Shown: piece by piece, positions 45,922-54,134 of the stretch | Layout of the letters: each line of letters starts with the position of its first letter | How positions within the stretch are numbered: the first letter of the stretch is position 1 | Origin: Metabacillus kandeliae | GTDB lineage: Bacteria; Bacillota; Bacilli; Bacillales; Bacillaceae | NCBI RefSeq assembly: GCF_021166585.1 | Contig: NZ_JAJOZE010000012.1 | Span: 43,015-107,014, forward strand | DNA length: 64,000 bases | Reading direction: 5' to 3' | Program-made: the position numbers and the translations under genes | Notes under the pieces: generated by a model | Databases searched by the model: none | What the model was told of the DNA's origin: nothing | What the model saw: only the letters and a program-made list of their open reading frames with translations

Positions 45922-46698
45922 TTGGATTCTATTGCCGCCATTGTGCTTGGGATTATTCAGGGGCTGACTGAATTTCTCCCCATTTCCAGTACAGGCCATC
46001 TTTATATCGGAAGAAAGCTGTTCGGCCTGCAGGATGCCGGAATCTTTCTTGATACAATGCTTCATATCGGAACGTTCATCGCCCTTATCGTCTATTACAA
46101 GGATATTCTTCTCAAGCTTTTGAAAGACCCTTTCGGCAGGCTTTCCAGGCTGCTTGCAGCAGGAACCATTCCAGCTGTGATTGCAGGCCTTTGTTTCAGC
46201 AATTTTTTTGAAAGTCTTTCTGTCACTGGTCTGACGATCGGATGGGAATTCCTGTTAACAGGCCTTTTCCTCTGGCTTGCCGGCAATGCGAAACGCGGCC
46301 ATAAAAAATTGGAGGAATTATCTTATTTCGATAGCATTTGGATCGGAGGATTTCAGGCATTGGCGATTTTTCCTGCTGTCTCAAGATCAGGATTAACGAT
46401 AGCAGGGGCACTGTTTCGGAACATTGATAAGGAAACGGCCGCATATTTTTCTTTTCTCCTTTCCATTCCAGCTGTTTTTGGAGCCATCCTTTTTCAAATG
46501 AAGGATCTTGCTGCAAGCGGGGCGCATTTAGGGCTTGTCCCAATGTTTTTAGCCACTCTCTCTTCTGCTTTATTCGGCTATATTGCTGTGAAGTGGATGA
46601 TTGGTTTTGTTAAAAAGCACTCTTTAAAGTGGTTTGCAGGCTATGTTATTTTGCTTGGCACCTTTATTCTTGTGATGCAGGGATTAAAGATTTTTTAA
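45922..46698 (+). CDS. uppP: Undecaprenyl-diphosphatase UppP (BacA family)
   Basis: Recycles the lipid carrier for cell-wall synthesis by removing a phosphate from undecaprenyl pyrophosphate; overexpression gives bacitracin resistance. 258 residues, about eight helices. Motifs: GIIQGLTEFLPISSTGHLYI and, in the second half, FPAVSRSGLTIAGALF. TTG start at 45922 is eight bases after AGGAGG; a longer ATG frame from 45886 is less likely. Repeat family B follows at once. Confidence 0.93.
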   Translation: MDSIAAIVLGIIQGLTEFLPISSTGHLYIGRKLFGLQDAGIFLDTMLHIGTFIALIVYYKDILLKLLKDPFGRLSRLLAAGTIPAVIAGLCFSNFFESLSVTGLTIGWEFLLTGLFLWLAGNAKRGHKKLEELSYFDSIWIGGFQALAIFPAVSRSGLTIAGALFRNIDKETAAYFSFLLSIPAVFGAILFQMKDLAASGAHLGLVPMFLATLSSALFGYIAVKWMIGFVKKHSLKWFAGYVILLGTFILVMQGLKIF

Positions 46699-46700
46699 AA

Positions 46701-46816
46701 TTTGACTGTTGATTTCCGTTTCAGGCGTCCGCTTTCCGCGTGCAGTGCTGGAGCCGCAAGCCTTCTACTCTAATTAACAGATGCTCTAAAATCAACATTC
46801 TCCTTTAACATAGCCT
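46701..46816 (+). repeat. Dispersed repeat family B, copy 3
   Basis: TTTGACTGTTGATTTCCG at the left edge and AAATCAACATTCTCCTTTAA..CATAGCCT at the right; GTTGATTT and AAATCAAC near the ends are perfect inverted complements. The middle shares CAGGCGTCCGCTTTCCGCG with copy 2. Copy starts three bases after the uppP stop. Confidence 0.92.
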
Positions 46817-46820
46817 AAAA

Positions 46821-46853
46821 AATGGCGCCTTCTGCAAAAGAGGGCGCCATTCG
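46821..46853 (-). terminator. Terminator of the aldehyde dehydrogenase operon
   Basis: AATGGCGCC..GGCGCCATT hairpin, then TTTTTTAGG on the minus strand. Confidence 0.85.
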
Positions 46854-46856
46854 TAT

Positions 46857-48437
46857 TTAGGATTTCGATTTTTTCAGAATGTCTGTGTAAAGTTTCGCCA
46901 TATCAGCCACGTTTTGTTTTGAGCCGTAGATGTTTTGAAACAGCTTCACAAACAATGGCATTTTCCCTTTATACGGATACCATTGAATTTCGTAATTTTT
47001 TTTGCCTGAGTCTGCCATAACAGCTTTTTCGTGGCAGAAAATCCGCAAGCCGCCTTCACCGTGATAGCTCCCGATGCCGCTGTTTTTAACCCCTCCAAAA
47101 GGAAGTTCAGGATTCACAACATTCACCATCACATCGTTGATGGCTGCATTTCCTGTTACAAGGCGCGAGACGACTCTTTCAGCTTTATCCATATCCTTTG
47201 TCCAAACGCTTGCATTCAGCCCGTAATCGGTGCTGTTTGCCTCTCTGACGGCCTCTTCCTCTGAATCAAATGGGATTACCGGCAATACAGGCCCGAATGT
47301 TTCTTCCGATAAGATTTTCATTTCCGCTGAAACGTCAGCTAAAATGATCGGCTTGATATATAAGCCCTCTTCTGTATTCCAGTATTCTGGCGCTTCGCCT
47401 GTTACCATTTTAGCGCCTTTTTGCAGCGCATCCTCCATCTGCTCTTTCACGATGTCAACTTGAGCCGGTGAGGTCATGGAGCCTATATCATCATGATCTC
47501 CGTGTCCTTGTTTTAATGCCTGAACCGCATCTCGCAGCTTGGCAATAAAGGCATGGTAAACCGGCCTTTCCACGTAGAGGCGCTCAACACTCATGCAGAC
47601 CTGGCCGCTGTTCGTGAAAGCTCCCCAAACTGCTCCGTTTACTGCCCTGTCAATATTGGCGTCTTTGAAGACGATCATCGGATCTTTGCCGCCAAGCTCG
47701 AGCGTTGCGGGGATTAAGTCCTTCGCTGCCTGAGCCTGTATCGCTTTTCCCGTTTTAACAGAGCCGGTAAAGAATATGTAATCCGGCTTGCCTTTTGTTA
47801 AAACTTCGCCAACGTCTTTTCCTCCGTGGGCAGCCTGTACAACGTTGTTTGGAAAACCCGCTTCTTTGAACAGAATTTCAATTAAAAGGCCTGTCAGCGG
47901 CGTTATTTCAGAAGGCTTTAAGATAACCGCATTGCCGCCTGCCAGTGCACTGAGCATCGGAATCATCGCAAGCTGAAGCGGATAGTTCCACGGAGAAATG
48001 ATCAGTACTGCTCCCCTTGCCATATATTCAATATAGCTTTTTTTTCCCCAAAAGAGCATGGGAGTTCCGGCAGCCTTTCTTGAAAGAACTTTTTCTGCAT
48101 GTTTCTCAAAATGGGCGATAGCATCTAGCACAGGCATAACTTCCGCAGTCAGCACCTCCGTTTTCGGCTTGCCTGTATCACTTGCCACAATTTGGACAAT
48201 CTGCTGAAGCTTTGTGCTCATCAGATGGCGCAGCTTTTTGAAATAAACCAGTCTTTCACTGATTGATAAAGAATCCCATTCGCTTTGTGCCTTTCTGGCG
48301 TTTTCAAAGGTTTCTGCTGTTTGATCGGCAGAAAATGCCTGTATCTCCCTGATCAGTTTGCCTGTAGCTGGATTGATGGCTTTTAATTTCGATGGTGCGG
48401 CCTTTTTTGCTGATGGCCTTGTTTTAACTTCCGGCAT
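46857..48437 (-). CDS. Aldehyde dehydrogenase family protein
   Basis: NAD(P)-dependent oxidation of an aldehyde to the acid. 526 residues. Motifs: ISPWNYPLQLAMIPMLSALA, FFTGSVKTGKAI, LELGGKDPMIVF (catalytic glutamate), NSGQVCMSVERLYV (catalytic cysteine), EETFGPVLPV, and PFGGVKNSGIGSYHG. The C-terminal part past about 475 (YPYKGKMPLFVKLFQNIYG) is an extension that may bind membranes, as in fatty aldehyde dehydrogenases. Overlaps the upstream reductase gene by 14 bases. Confidence 0.92.
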   Translation of the reverse strand: MPEVKTRPSAKKAAPSKLKAINPATGKLIREIQAFSADQTAETFENARKAQSEWDSLSISERLVYFKKLRHLMSTKLQQIVQIVASDTGKPKTEVLTAEVMPVLDAIAHFEKHAEKVLSRKAAGTPMLFWGKKSYIEYMARGAVLIISPWNYPLQLAMIPMLSALAGGNAVILKPSEITPLTGLLIEILFKEAGFPNNVVQAAHGGKDVGEVLTKGKPDYIFFTGSVKTGKAIQAQAAKDLIPATLELGGKDPMIVFKDANIDRAVNGAVWGAFTNSGQVCMSVERLYVERPVYHAFIAKLRDAVQALKQGHGDHDDIGSMTSPAQVDIVKEQMEDALQKGAKMVTGEAPEYWNTEEGLYIKPIILADVSAEMKILSEETFGPVLPVIPFDSEEEAVREANSTDYGLNASVWTKDMDKAERVVSRLVTGNAAINDVMVNVVNPELPFGGVKNSGIGSYHGEGGLRIFCHEKAVMADSGKKNYEIQWYPYKGKMPLFVKLFQNIYGSKQNVADMAKLYTDILKKSKS

Positions 48438-49515
48438 AAGCTTTCACACCTTTCTGGATGGGCTGATTTTGGTTTTCTTTAAAAAATTGAATCATCGCAT
48501 CTGAATAGGAAACGATGGACGGACAGGAAATGGCTGTCCCCTTCAAGGCTTCTGCTGTATTCGTGCAGTCGTAATCAGCATTATAAATAAAGTAATCAAA
48601 TGCCTCTTTTCTAACTTGAAAATACCGGCACAGCGCATCTGAGGAAAAGCACTTTTTCATGAGCTTTGGCGATACTCTTCCAATCGGCTTCATGTTAATG
48701 CTTTTTTCAAGAAAGAGCTCATACACCTTTCCGATCGGAAGCGGGTCAGGATCTGTGATATGAAATGTTTTGCCTGAAAAACGGCCGCTCTGACTCAAAT
48801 ATAGAACAGCTTGAATTAAATAATCAACCGGAATGAGGTGAAACGGCACATCCCCTTTCCCGAGAGCCGGTATAAACGGATTATAGCGAAGCTTTTGAAA
48901 AAGCTGCAGCATATAGTAAGGACCGTCAAATTTAACTGTTCTGCCTGTTTTTGAATGCCCTACCACAATACCGGGCCTGATGATGATAGCCGGCACTTCT
49001 TTTTGGAGGCTTCTGACTTCCTTTTCCGCCAGCCATTTTGTTTCTTCGTAGAAGTTTTTAAACTCTGCCGGCTCAAGCTCTGATTCAAAAATTTTTCCTT
49101 CCCGTTTACCTGAAACATAGGCCGTGCTGAAATACGTATATAATTCGAGAGACTGCAGGCTCTTTACGAAGCGGTTGACGCAGATTGTGCCTTTTACGTT
49201 AACCAGAAAGGCTGCCTCTCTCTCCACTCCAAGGTCGTAAATGGCTGCAAGGTGATAAACATGGGTGACAGTCTGCTCCAAAATACGCCTTGTTTCAGGC
49301 TCAATGCCCAACTGCTCTTTTGTTATGTCCCCTTTTATAACGGTTCCTTTTCCGGGAGCGATTTCTGCCAGCTGTATTTCCGCCTGCTCAGCCATCTCAG
49401 GCAGCACCAGCACGTAAACATGCTGGAATAAATCGCGCTTTACCGCTTCTTTAATCAGCTCACCTGCGATAAAGCCTGGAAAACCTGTAATAAAATACGT
49501 TTTTTCCCCAGCCAT
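48424..49515 (-). CDS. NAD(P)-binding reductase of the extended SDR / male-sterility (thioester reductase-like) family
   Basis: 363-residue extended SDR. GFPGFIAGEL is the Rossmann glycine motif (TGxxGxxxxx variant), HLAAIYDLG follows, and YxxxK appears as YEETKWLAE. The NAD_binding_4 type includes fatty acyl-CoA reductases and thioester reductase modules. With the overlapping aldehyde dehydrogenase, the pair may interconvert fatty acyl groups, aldehydes and acids, but the substrate is not known. ATG at 49515, GAGGAGG upstream. Confidence 0.87.
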   Translation of the reverse strand: MAGEKTYFITGFPGFIAGELIKEAVKRDLFQHVYVLVLPEMAEQAEIQLAEIAPGKGTVIKGDITKEQLGIEPETRRILEQTVTHVYHLAAIYDLGVEREAAFLVNVKGTICVNRFVKSLQSLELYTYFSTAYVSGKREGKIFESELEPAEFKNFYEETKWLAEKEVRSLQKEVPAIIIRPGIVVGHSKTGRTVKFDGPYYMLQLFQKLRYNPFIPALGKGDVPFHLIPVDYLIQAVLYLSQSGRFSGKTFHITDPDPLPIGKVYELFLEKSINMKPIGRVSPKLMKKCFSSDALCRYFQVRKEAFDYFIYNADYDCTNTAEALKGTAISCPSIVSYSDAMIQFFKENQNQPIQKGVKAYAGS

Positions 49516-49669
49516 TTTAAAGCCTCCTCAGAGCTATCTCCTGATCTTTCCAATAATGAATCTTTTCAACTGGCACAGACTATTTAGTAGAAAAATCTTG
49601 TTTAAATAAGGAAGTTCGTCAAAAGTTTCAAACTTCCTCTATTCTCGAATCACGAAAGTTGGTGGAATG

Positions 49670-50548
49670 ATGCATACAATGTGGAAAGGATCGTTAAGCT
49701 TCGGTCTGGTCAATATTCCGATCAAGCTATACGCTGCAACGGAGGATAAAGATATTAAGCTGAGAAACCTTCATGGAAAATGCCATACTCCTATTCAGTA
49801 TGAAAAAAAATGTCCAAACTGTGATGAAGAAGTCAAACAGGAGGATATCGTAAAGGGCTATGAATATGTAAAAGGAAAATTTGTTATCTTGAGCGATGAA
49901 GAATTAAAGGATCTTAAAAAGGAACATGAGGATAAGGCCGTTGAAATCGTCGATTTTGTGAGCCTTGAAGAAATCGATCCGATCTATTTTAACAGAGCTT
50001 ATTTTTTGGAGCCTGGAGAAAATGGGGCCAAAGCTTATGCCCTCCTGAGGGAAGCATTAAAAACATCCGGAAAAATCGGCATTGCTGAAATTACGATCAG
50101 ATCAAAGCAGCAAATGGCCATCGTGAGAGTTTATGAAAACTGTCTCGTTATGGAAACCATTCATTACCCTGATGAAGTGAGGAGTGCCAAAGAAGTTCCG
50201 AGCGTTCCCGAAAACACCGAAGTGCAGAAAAAGGAGCTGGATACGGCGATCATGCTGATCGACCAGCTCACCGCAAAGTTTGATCCGTCAAGATATCAAG
50301 ATGATTACAGAGAAGATGTTAAAGCCCTCATTCAGCAAAAAATAACGAAAAATGAAGGCAAAACACCTGAAGAAATTGCAAACAGGGAAAATGTCGTAGA
50401 CCTTATGGGCGCCCTGCAGGCAAGCATTAACCGTTCGGCAAAAACGAAAGAAGAAGAAAAGCAAAAGACCGAACCAAAGGCAGACAAAAAAACAGCAGGC
50501 GAAAAAGAGGAAGGAAAGAAGCGCAAAACATCACGGAAAAAAGCTTAG
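49670..50548 (+). CDS. ku: Non-homologous end joining protein Ku
   Basis: Homodimeric ring that binds double-strand DNA ends and recruits LigD. 292 residues starting MHTMWKGSLSFGLVNIPIKL. A CxxC pair in KKCPNCDEEV is typical of Bacillus Ku. Lys/Glu-rich C-terminal tail (about 250-292) binds DNA. The ATG at 49667 one codon earlier is possible. In B. subtilis (ykoV) it is active in spores; no forespore promoter could be confirmed here. The convergent HAD gene ends five bases beyond. Confidence 0.96.
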   Translation: MHTMWKGSLSFGLVNIPIKLYAATEDKDIKLRNLHGKCHTPIQYEKKCPNCDEEVKQEDIVKGYEYVKGKFVILSDEELKDLKKEHEDKAVEIVDFVSLEEIDPIYFNRAYFLEPGENGAKAYALLREALKTSGKIGIAEITIRSKQQMAIVRVYENCLVMETIHYPDEVRSAKEVPSVPENTEVQKKELDTAIMLIDQLTAKFDPSRYQDDYREDVKALIQQKITKNEGKTPEEIANRENVVDLMGALQASINRSAKTKEEEKQKTEPKADKKTAGEKEEGKKRKTSRKKA

Positions 50549-50552
50549 CCTT

Positions 50553-51092
50553 TTAAAGGGATGTTTCCTGCAAAATCCATTCGGCTGCCTTTAGCAGGGA
50601 GGGAAAGTTTCTTTCAGCCTTCGTCTCTCCGCTGCCGATAAGAATTGTCCGTGTGCCTGCTTTTTGACCTGCTTCAATATCTGTTTCTCTGTCTCCGGCC
50701 ATAAAGCATTTCTTTGGATCCAGCCTGTACTTATCCAGCAGCTCATGAATGAGCTGCGGCTCCGGTTTTCTGCAGCTGCAGCCTGCATGCGGAGAATGGC
50801 AGCAGGCTTTTATCTCTGTTAATTTCCCGCCTGCTTTTTCAATTTCTTTTTCCATTTTCCGATGGATGGAGTCAAGAACTTTCTTTTTCAAATATCCGAG
50901 GCCGACACCTCCCTGGTTTGTTACAACAAAGATTAAAAATCCGGCCTCATGAAGCATTTTGATGCCTTCTTTAGCTCCAGGCAGAAAGTAAAAATTCTCT
51001 GGGGAATTCACATGCCTGACCCGCGCTGACATGACTTCATTAATGACCCCGTCACGGTCAAGAAATACCGCTTTGGATGATTCTTCTGACAT
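50553..51092 (-). CDS. HAD-superfamily phosphatase, GmhB/HisB-N-like
   Basis: 179-residue phosphatase with FLDRDGVIN (nucleophile motif DxDG), FVVTNQGGVGLGY, the zinc loop CCHSPHAGCSCRKPEP (C-x-H-xn-C-x-C type), and FMAGDRETDIEAGQKAG. This is the pattern of D,D-heptose-1,7-bisphosphate phosphatase-like proteins; Bacillus has no heptose LPS, so the true substrate is open. The polynucleotide 3'-phosphatase PNKP shares this fold. It lies between ku and ligD on the opposite strand. ATG at 51092 follows AGGAGGACAATTC. Confidence 0.9.
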   Translation of the reverse strand: MSEESSKAVFLDRDGVINEVMSARVRHVNSPENFYFLPGAKEGIKMLHEAGFLIFVVTNQGGVGLGYLKKKVLDSIHRKMEKEIEKAGGKLTEIKACCHSPHAGCSCRKPEPQLIHELLDKYRLDPKKCFMAGDRETDIEAGQKAGTRTILIGSGETKAERNFPSLLKAAEWILQETSL

Positions 51093-51135
51093 GAATTGTC
51101 CTCCTTTTTTATTTCAGTAAATGAGAGGTTCCAAC

Positions 51136-52968
51136 ATGAAACCGATGCTGCCAGTTCTGACAAGCACTCTTCCAAAAGGAGAGCAGTGGATATATGAAAC
51201 AAAGTTTGACGGCTTCAGAGCCATTTTAACTCTTTCAGAAGACGAGATGCTGCTGACAAGCAGAAACGGCAAAGACTTGTTTGCCTCTTTCCCGGAAATA
51301 AAACAGTGGCTTGTTAGCCAAAAAGCGAAGCTTGCCCCATTTCTCCCGCTCCAGCTTGACGGAGAGCTTTGCAGCCTTTCCTCTCCTTACAAATCTGATT
51401 TTGAAAAGATGCAGTCCCGCGGCAGGTTGAAAACAAAAGCCTCGATAACCATTGCCTCTGAGAAAGCTCCCTGTCATTTTTGCGCATTTGACTTGCTTAT
51501 GCTGAAAGGGGAACGGAAGCTTGCAGCGGAATATCAGGAGCGAAAGCACGCCCTCAGCCAGCTGTTTCAGAAGCTCGGGTGGCCGCTTGCTCCAGATCCT
51601 TCTTCTCCCTTGCTTATCCAGTATGTTTCAAATACTCCTGATGCAGACACCCTTTTTGAAAGTATCCGGCTTGCTGACGGCGAAGGAATTGTTGCCAAGC
51701 ATCTCACAAGCAAATGGGAAGAAGGCAGCAGAACAAAACGCTGGCTGAAATATAAAAACTATAAGCATGCCATCTTTTATATTAAAGGCTATGATGAAAA
51801 AAACAGCTACTTTCAGGCAGCCGTCCGAAAAGAAGGCCACCTTTTTCCTGTCGGCGTTTTCTCCCACGGCTTCAGTTCAGAGGAAAAAGAAACACTTATA
51901 GCGGTCATTAAAGAAAATACTATACAGAAAACCGGTTCCTTTTATCAAGCTAAAGAAGGGGTTTTAGCTGAGCTTCAGTTTCTCTCATTTTTTAGCGGAC
52001 AGCTAAGAGAGCCTTCTTTTGTCCGCTTTTGCTTTCAGCCTGAAGAACTGGAGGGGACGTGGGAAGCATTTCAGCTGGCTCTTGCCCCCCTTCATAAGGA
52101 AGCGGTGATTACACACCCTCTAAAGCCTTTATGGGAATCCCCGCTTGTCACTAAATCTCAGTATATTTCCTACTTGATTGAAGCGGCGCCATTTCTGCTT
52201 CCTTTTCTCCGCAGCCGCGCTTTAACAGTAATCCGCTATCCGCACGGTATTATGGGGGAACTTTTTTACCAAAAAAATGTTCCTGACTATGCTCCTGATT
52301 TTGTCACATCCCATGAAGCGGACGGAATTAACTATATTGTCTGCAATGATCTTTCAACACTTGTCTGGCTCGGCAATCAAACGGCGATCGAATTTCACAT
52401 CCCTTTTCAGACCATCTATACCAATAGCCCAGCTGAAGTTGTATTTGATCTTGATCCTCCCTCAAGGAATGAGTTTCCGCTCGCTATTAAAGCAGCCCGT
52501 GAAATACATAGGATTACGGAAAGCTTCGGGCTGAGAGCCTTTCCTAAGCTTTCAGGCGGGAAGGGCATTCAAATCTATCTGCCTTTGACAGAAGGGGAAT
52601 TCACTTATGAAGAAACAAGAGTTTTCACCTCTTTTGTGGCAGCATATTTAATTCAAAAATATCCTGAATCTTTTACTATTGAGCGCTTGAAGAAAAACCG
52701 GGGCAAAAAGCTTTATGTTGATTACATTCAGCATGGAGAAGGCAAAACCATCATTTGCCCTTATTCTTTGAGAGGAAGAGAAAATGCTCCTGCAGCAGCC
52801 CCGCTTTGGTGGGATGAAATCGAATCGGAAGCTTATCCTGAACAGATCACGATTAACCAGATGAGACAGCGCCTGTCAGGTGGCACGTGCCCTTTCGCAG
52901 ATTATTTTGATGTGAAGCAGGACAGCCTTTTCCGCAAGATCCTGGATAGCATTCAGGAGGAAGTTTAA
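51136..52968 (+). CDS. ligD: DNA ligase D (ATP-dependent ligase plus primase/polymerase)
   Basis: NHEJ ligase of 610 residues with the Bacillus arrangement: ligase first, polymerase last, no 3'-phosphoesterase domain. Ligase motif I ETKFDGFRAI (lysine that takes AMP), QLDGELC, GEGIVAKHLTSKWEEG, and KRWLKYKNYKHA (motif V). Polymerase/primase part from about 325: VFDLDPPSRNEFPLA (metal-binding DxD), LSGGKGIQIYLPL. ATG at 51136 has AGAGG upstream; a frame to 51121 is possible. Partner of Ku; the HAD gene between them is on the other strand. Confidence 0.96.
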   Translation: MKPMLPVLTSTLPKGEQWIYETKFDGFRAILTLSEDEMLLTSRNGKDLFASFPEIKQWLVSQKAKLAPFLPLQLDGELCSLSSPYKSDFEKMQSRGRLKTKASITIASEKAPCHFCAFDLLMLKGERKLAAEYQERKHALSQLFQKLGWPLAPDPSSPLLIQYVSNTPDADTLFESIRLADGEGIVAKHLTSKWEEGSRTKRWLKYKNYKHAIFYIKGYDEKNSYFQAAVRKEGHLFPVGVFSHGFSSEEKETLIAVIKENTIQKTGSFYQAKEGVLAELQFLSFFSGQLREPSFVRFCFQPEELEGTWEAFQLALAPLHKEAVITHPLKPLWESPLVTKSQYISYLIEAAPFLLPFLRSRALTVIRYPHGIMGELFYQKNVPDYAPDFVTSHEADGINYIVCNDLSTLVWLGNQTAIEFHIPFQTIYTNSPAEVVFDLDPPSRNEFPLAIKAAREIHRITESFGLRAFPKLSGGKGIQIYLPLTEGEFTYEETRVFTSFVAAYLIQKYPESFTIERLKKNRGKKLYVDYIQHGEGKTIICPYSLRGRENAPAAAPLWWDEIESEAYPEQITINQMRQRLSGGTCPFADYFDVKQDSLFRKILDSIQEEV

Positions 52969-53007
52969 ATGGTCTTCTGCAGAAGCTGAAAAAGGCATTT
53001 GCCGTCC

Positions 53008-53066
53008 AGTATCAACTTTTTTATTTAAAATTGATACTTTCCTCTCCTATTTGGGTATCAGATACT
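53008..53066 (+). promoter_or_regulatory. Inverted-repeat operator candidate upstream of the SDR gene
   Basis: AGTATCAA (53008-53015) and TTGATACT (53031-53038) form a perfect 8-base inverted repeat; a second palindrome GTATC-A-GATAC lies at 53055-53065. The four half sites share GTATC/GATAC, and TTGATA could be a -35. Looks like a regulator site; identity unknown. Confidence 0.5.
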
Positions 53067-53094
53067 GTAAAAAAGAATTCGGGAGGAATAGGAT

Positions 53095-53883
53095 ATGACA
53101 GCCAGCAGCAAAGGAAAGGTCGCCATTGTAACAGGAGGCGGATCAGGCATCGGCAAAGCCTCAGCTCTTCTATTTGCCAAAGAGGGAATGAAAGTGTGGA
53201 TTTTTGACCTTGATGAAGAGAATGCCTCTAAAACAAAGGCTGAGATTGAGCAGGCCGGCGGAAAAGCTATGGTCACAAAGGTAGACATGGCTGATGAACA
53301 GGCGGTTGAAAAGAACATCAAGGAAGTCGGCAGCAAATGGGGCAAAATTGATGTTGTTTTCAGCAACGCTGGTATTAACGGGGTCTTTTCAGCGATCGAA
53401 GAGCTTGACCCTGATGATTGGGATAAAACAATTACAACTAATTTAAAAGGAACCTTCCTTGCCGTCAAACACAGCATTCCTTTCCTAAAGAAAAACGGGG
53501 GCAGCATCATTATCACAAGCTCCATTAATGGCAACAGAACGTTTTCTAACATCGGCATGTCTGCCTACGCCACTTCTAAGGCTGGACAAACAGCCTTTAT
53601 GAAAATGGCGGCGCTTGAACTGGCACAGTTTAAAATTCGCGTGAATGCCATCTGCCCAGGATTTATTGAAACGAACATTGAAAGCAACACAGAGCGGGAT
53701 GAAAGCCTTGATGAAGTGGAGATTAAAGTGGAATATCCTGAAGGCGGAGACCTTCCGCTTGAGGATGGACCAGGCACACCTGAACAAGTGGCAAACCTTG
53801 TTTACTTTTTGGCATCAGATGAATCAAGCCATGTAACAGGCACTGAAATTTATGTAGATGGAGCAGAATCCCTTTTGAGGTAA
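53095..53883 (+). CDS. Short-chain dehydrogenase/reductase (SDR) family oxidoreductase
   Basis: 262-residue classical SDR. Cofactor motif TGGGSGIGKA, NAGIN, catalytic serine in IITSSINGN, YATSK active site, and IRVNAICPGFIETNIE. The C-terminal VTGTEIYVDGAESLLR is typical. NAD(H)-preferring by the aspartate after the second strand (WIFDLDEE). Substrate unknown. ATG at 53095 follows GGGAGGAATAGGAT. Single gene. Confidence 0.93.
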   Translation: MTASSKGKVAIVTGGGSGIGKASALLFAKEGMKVWIFDLDEENASKTKAEIEQAGGKAMVTKVDMADEQAVEKNIKEVGSKWGKIDVVFSNAGINGVFSAIEELDPDDWDKTITTNLKGTFLAVKHSIPFLKKNGGSIIITSSINGNRTFSNIGMSAYATSKAGQTAFMKMAALELAQFKIRVNAICPGFIETNIESNTERDESLDEVEIKVEYPEGGDLPLEDGPGTPEQVANLVYFLASDESSHVTGTEIYVDGAESLLR

Positions 53884-53884
53884 C

Positions 53885-54038
53885 AAGAAAAGCGGAAGCC
53901 GCTCGTTCAGCCCCGACAAGCGCTGGAGCAAAAATCCAGAAAGTCCGGGTTTGACTTTTTGGATTTTTGTGAAGTGACTCGAGTGGCTAGGCGCTGGAGC
54001 TGGACAACGAAAAGCGCAAGCCGCTCGTTCAGCCCCGG
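53885..54038 (-). repeat. Dispersed repeat family A, copy 2 (inverted)
   Basis: Same element as 27611-27751 but in the opposite orientation: GAAAAGCGGAAGCCGCTCGT at the left, GGCTAGGCGCTGGAGCTGG later. Its inner hairpin AAAAATCCAGAAAGTC / GACTTTTTGGATTTTT differs from copy 1 at bases that still pair. It is followed by a partial second edge (GCCGCTCGTTCAGCCCCGG). Confidence 0.9.
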
Positions 54039-54099
54039 CAATTACTTATAGCTGGACACATAACAACTATAGAAAACAAATCGATTTAAATACATGCAG

Positions 54100-54132
54100 A
54101 AAGCCGCTCCTTTTCAGGAGCGGCTTTCCATT
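54100..54132 (+). terminator. Terminator between SDR gene and GGDEF-EAL gene
   Basis: AAAGCCGCTCC-TTTTCA-GGAGCGGCTTT hairpin followed by CCATTTTTC; convergent genes on both sides. Confidence 0.8.
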
Positions 54133-54134
54133 TT

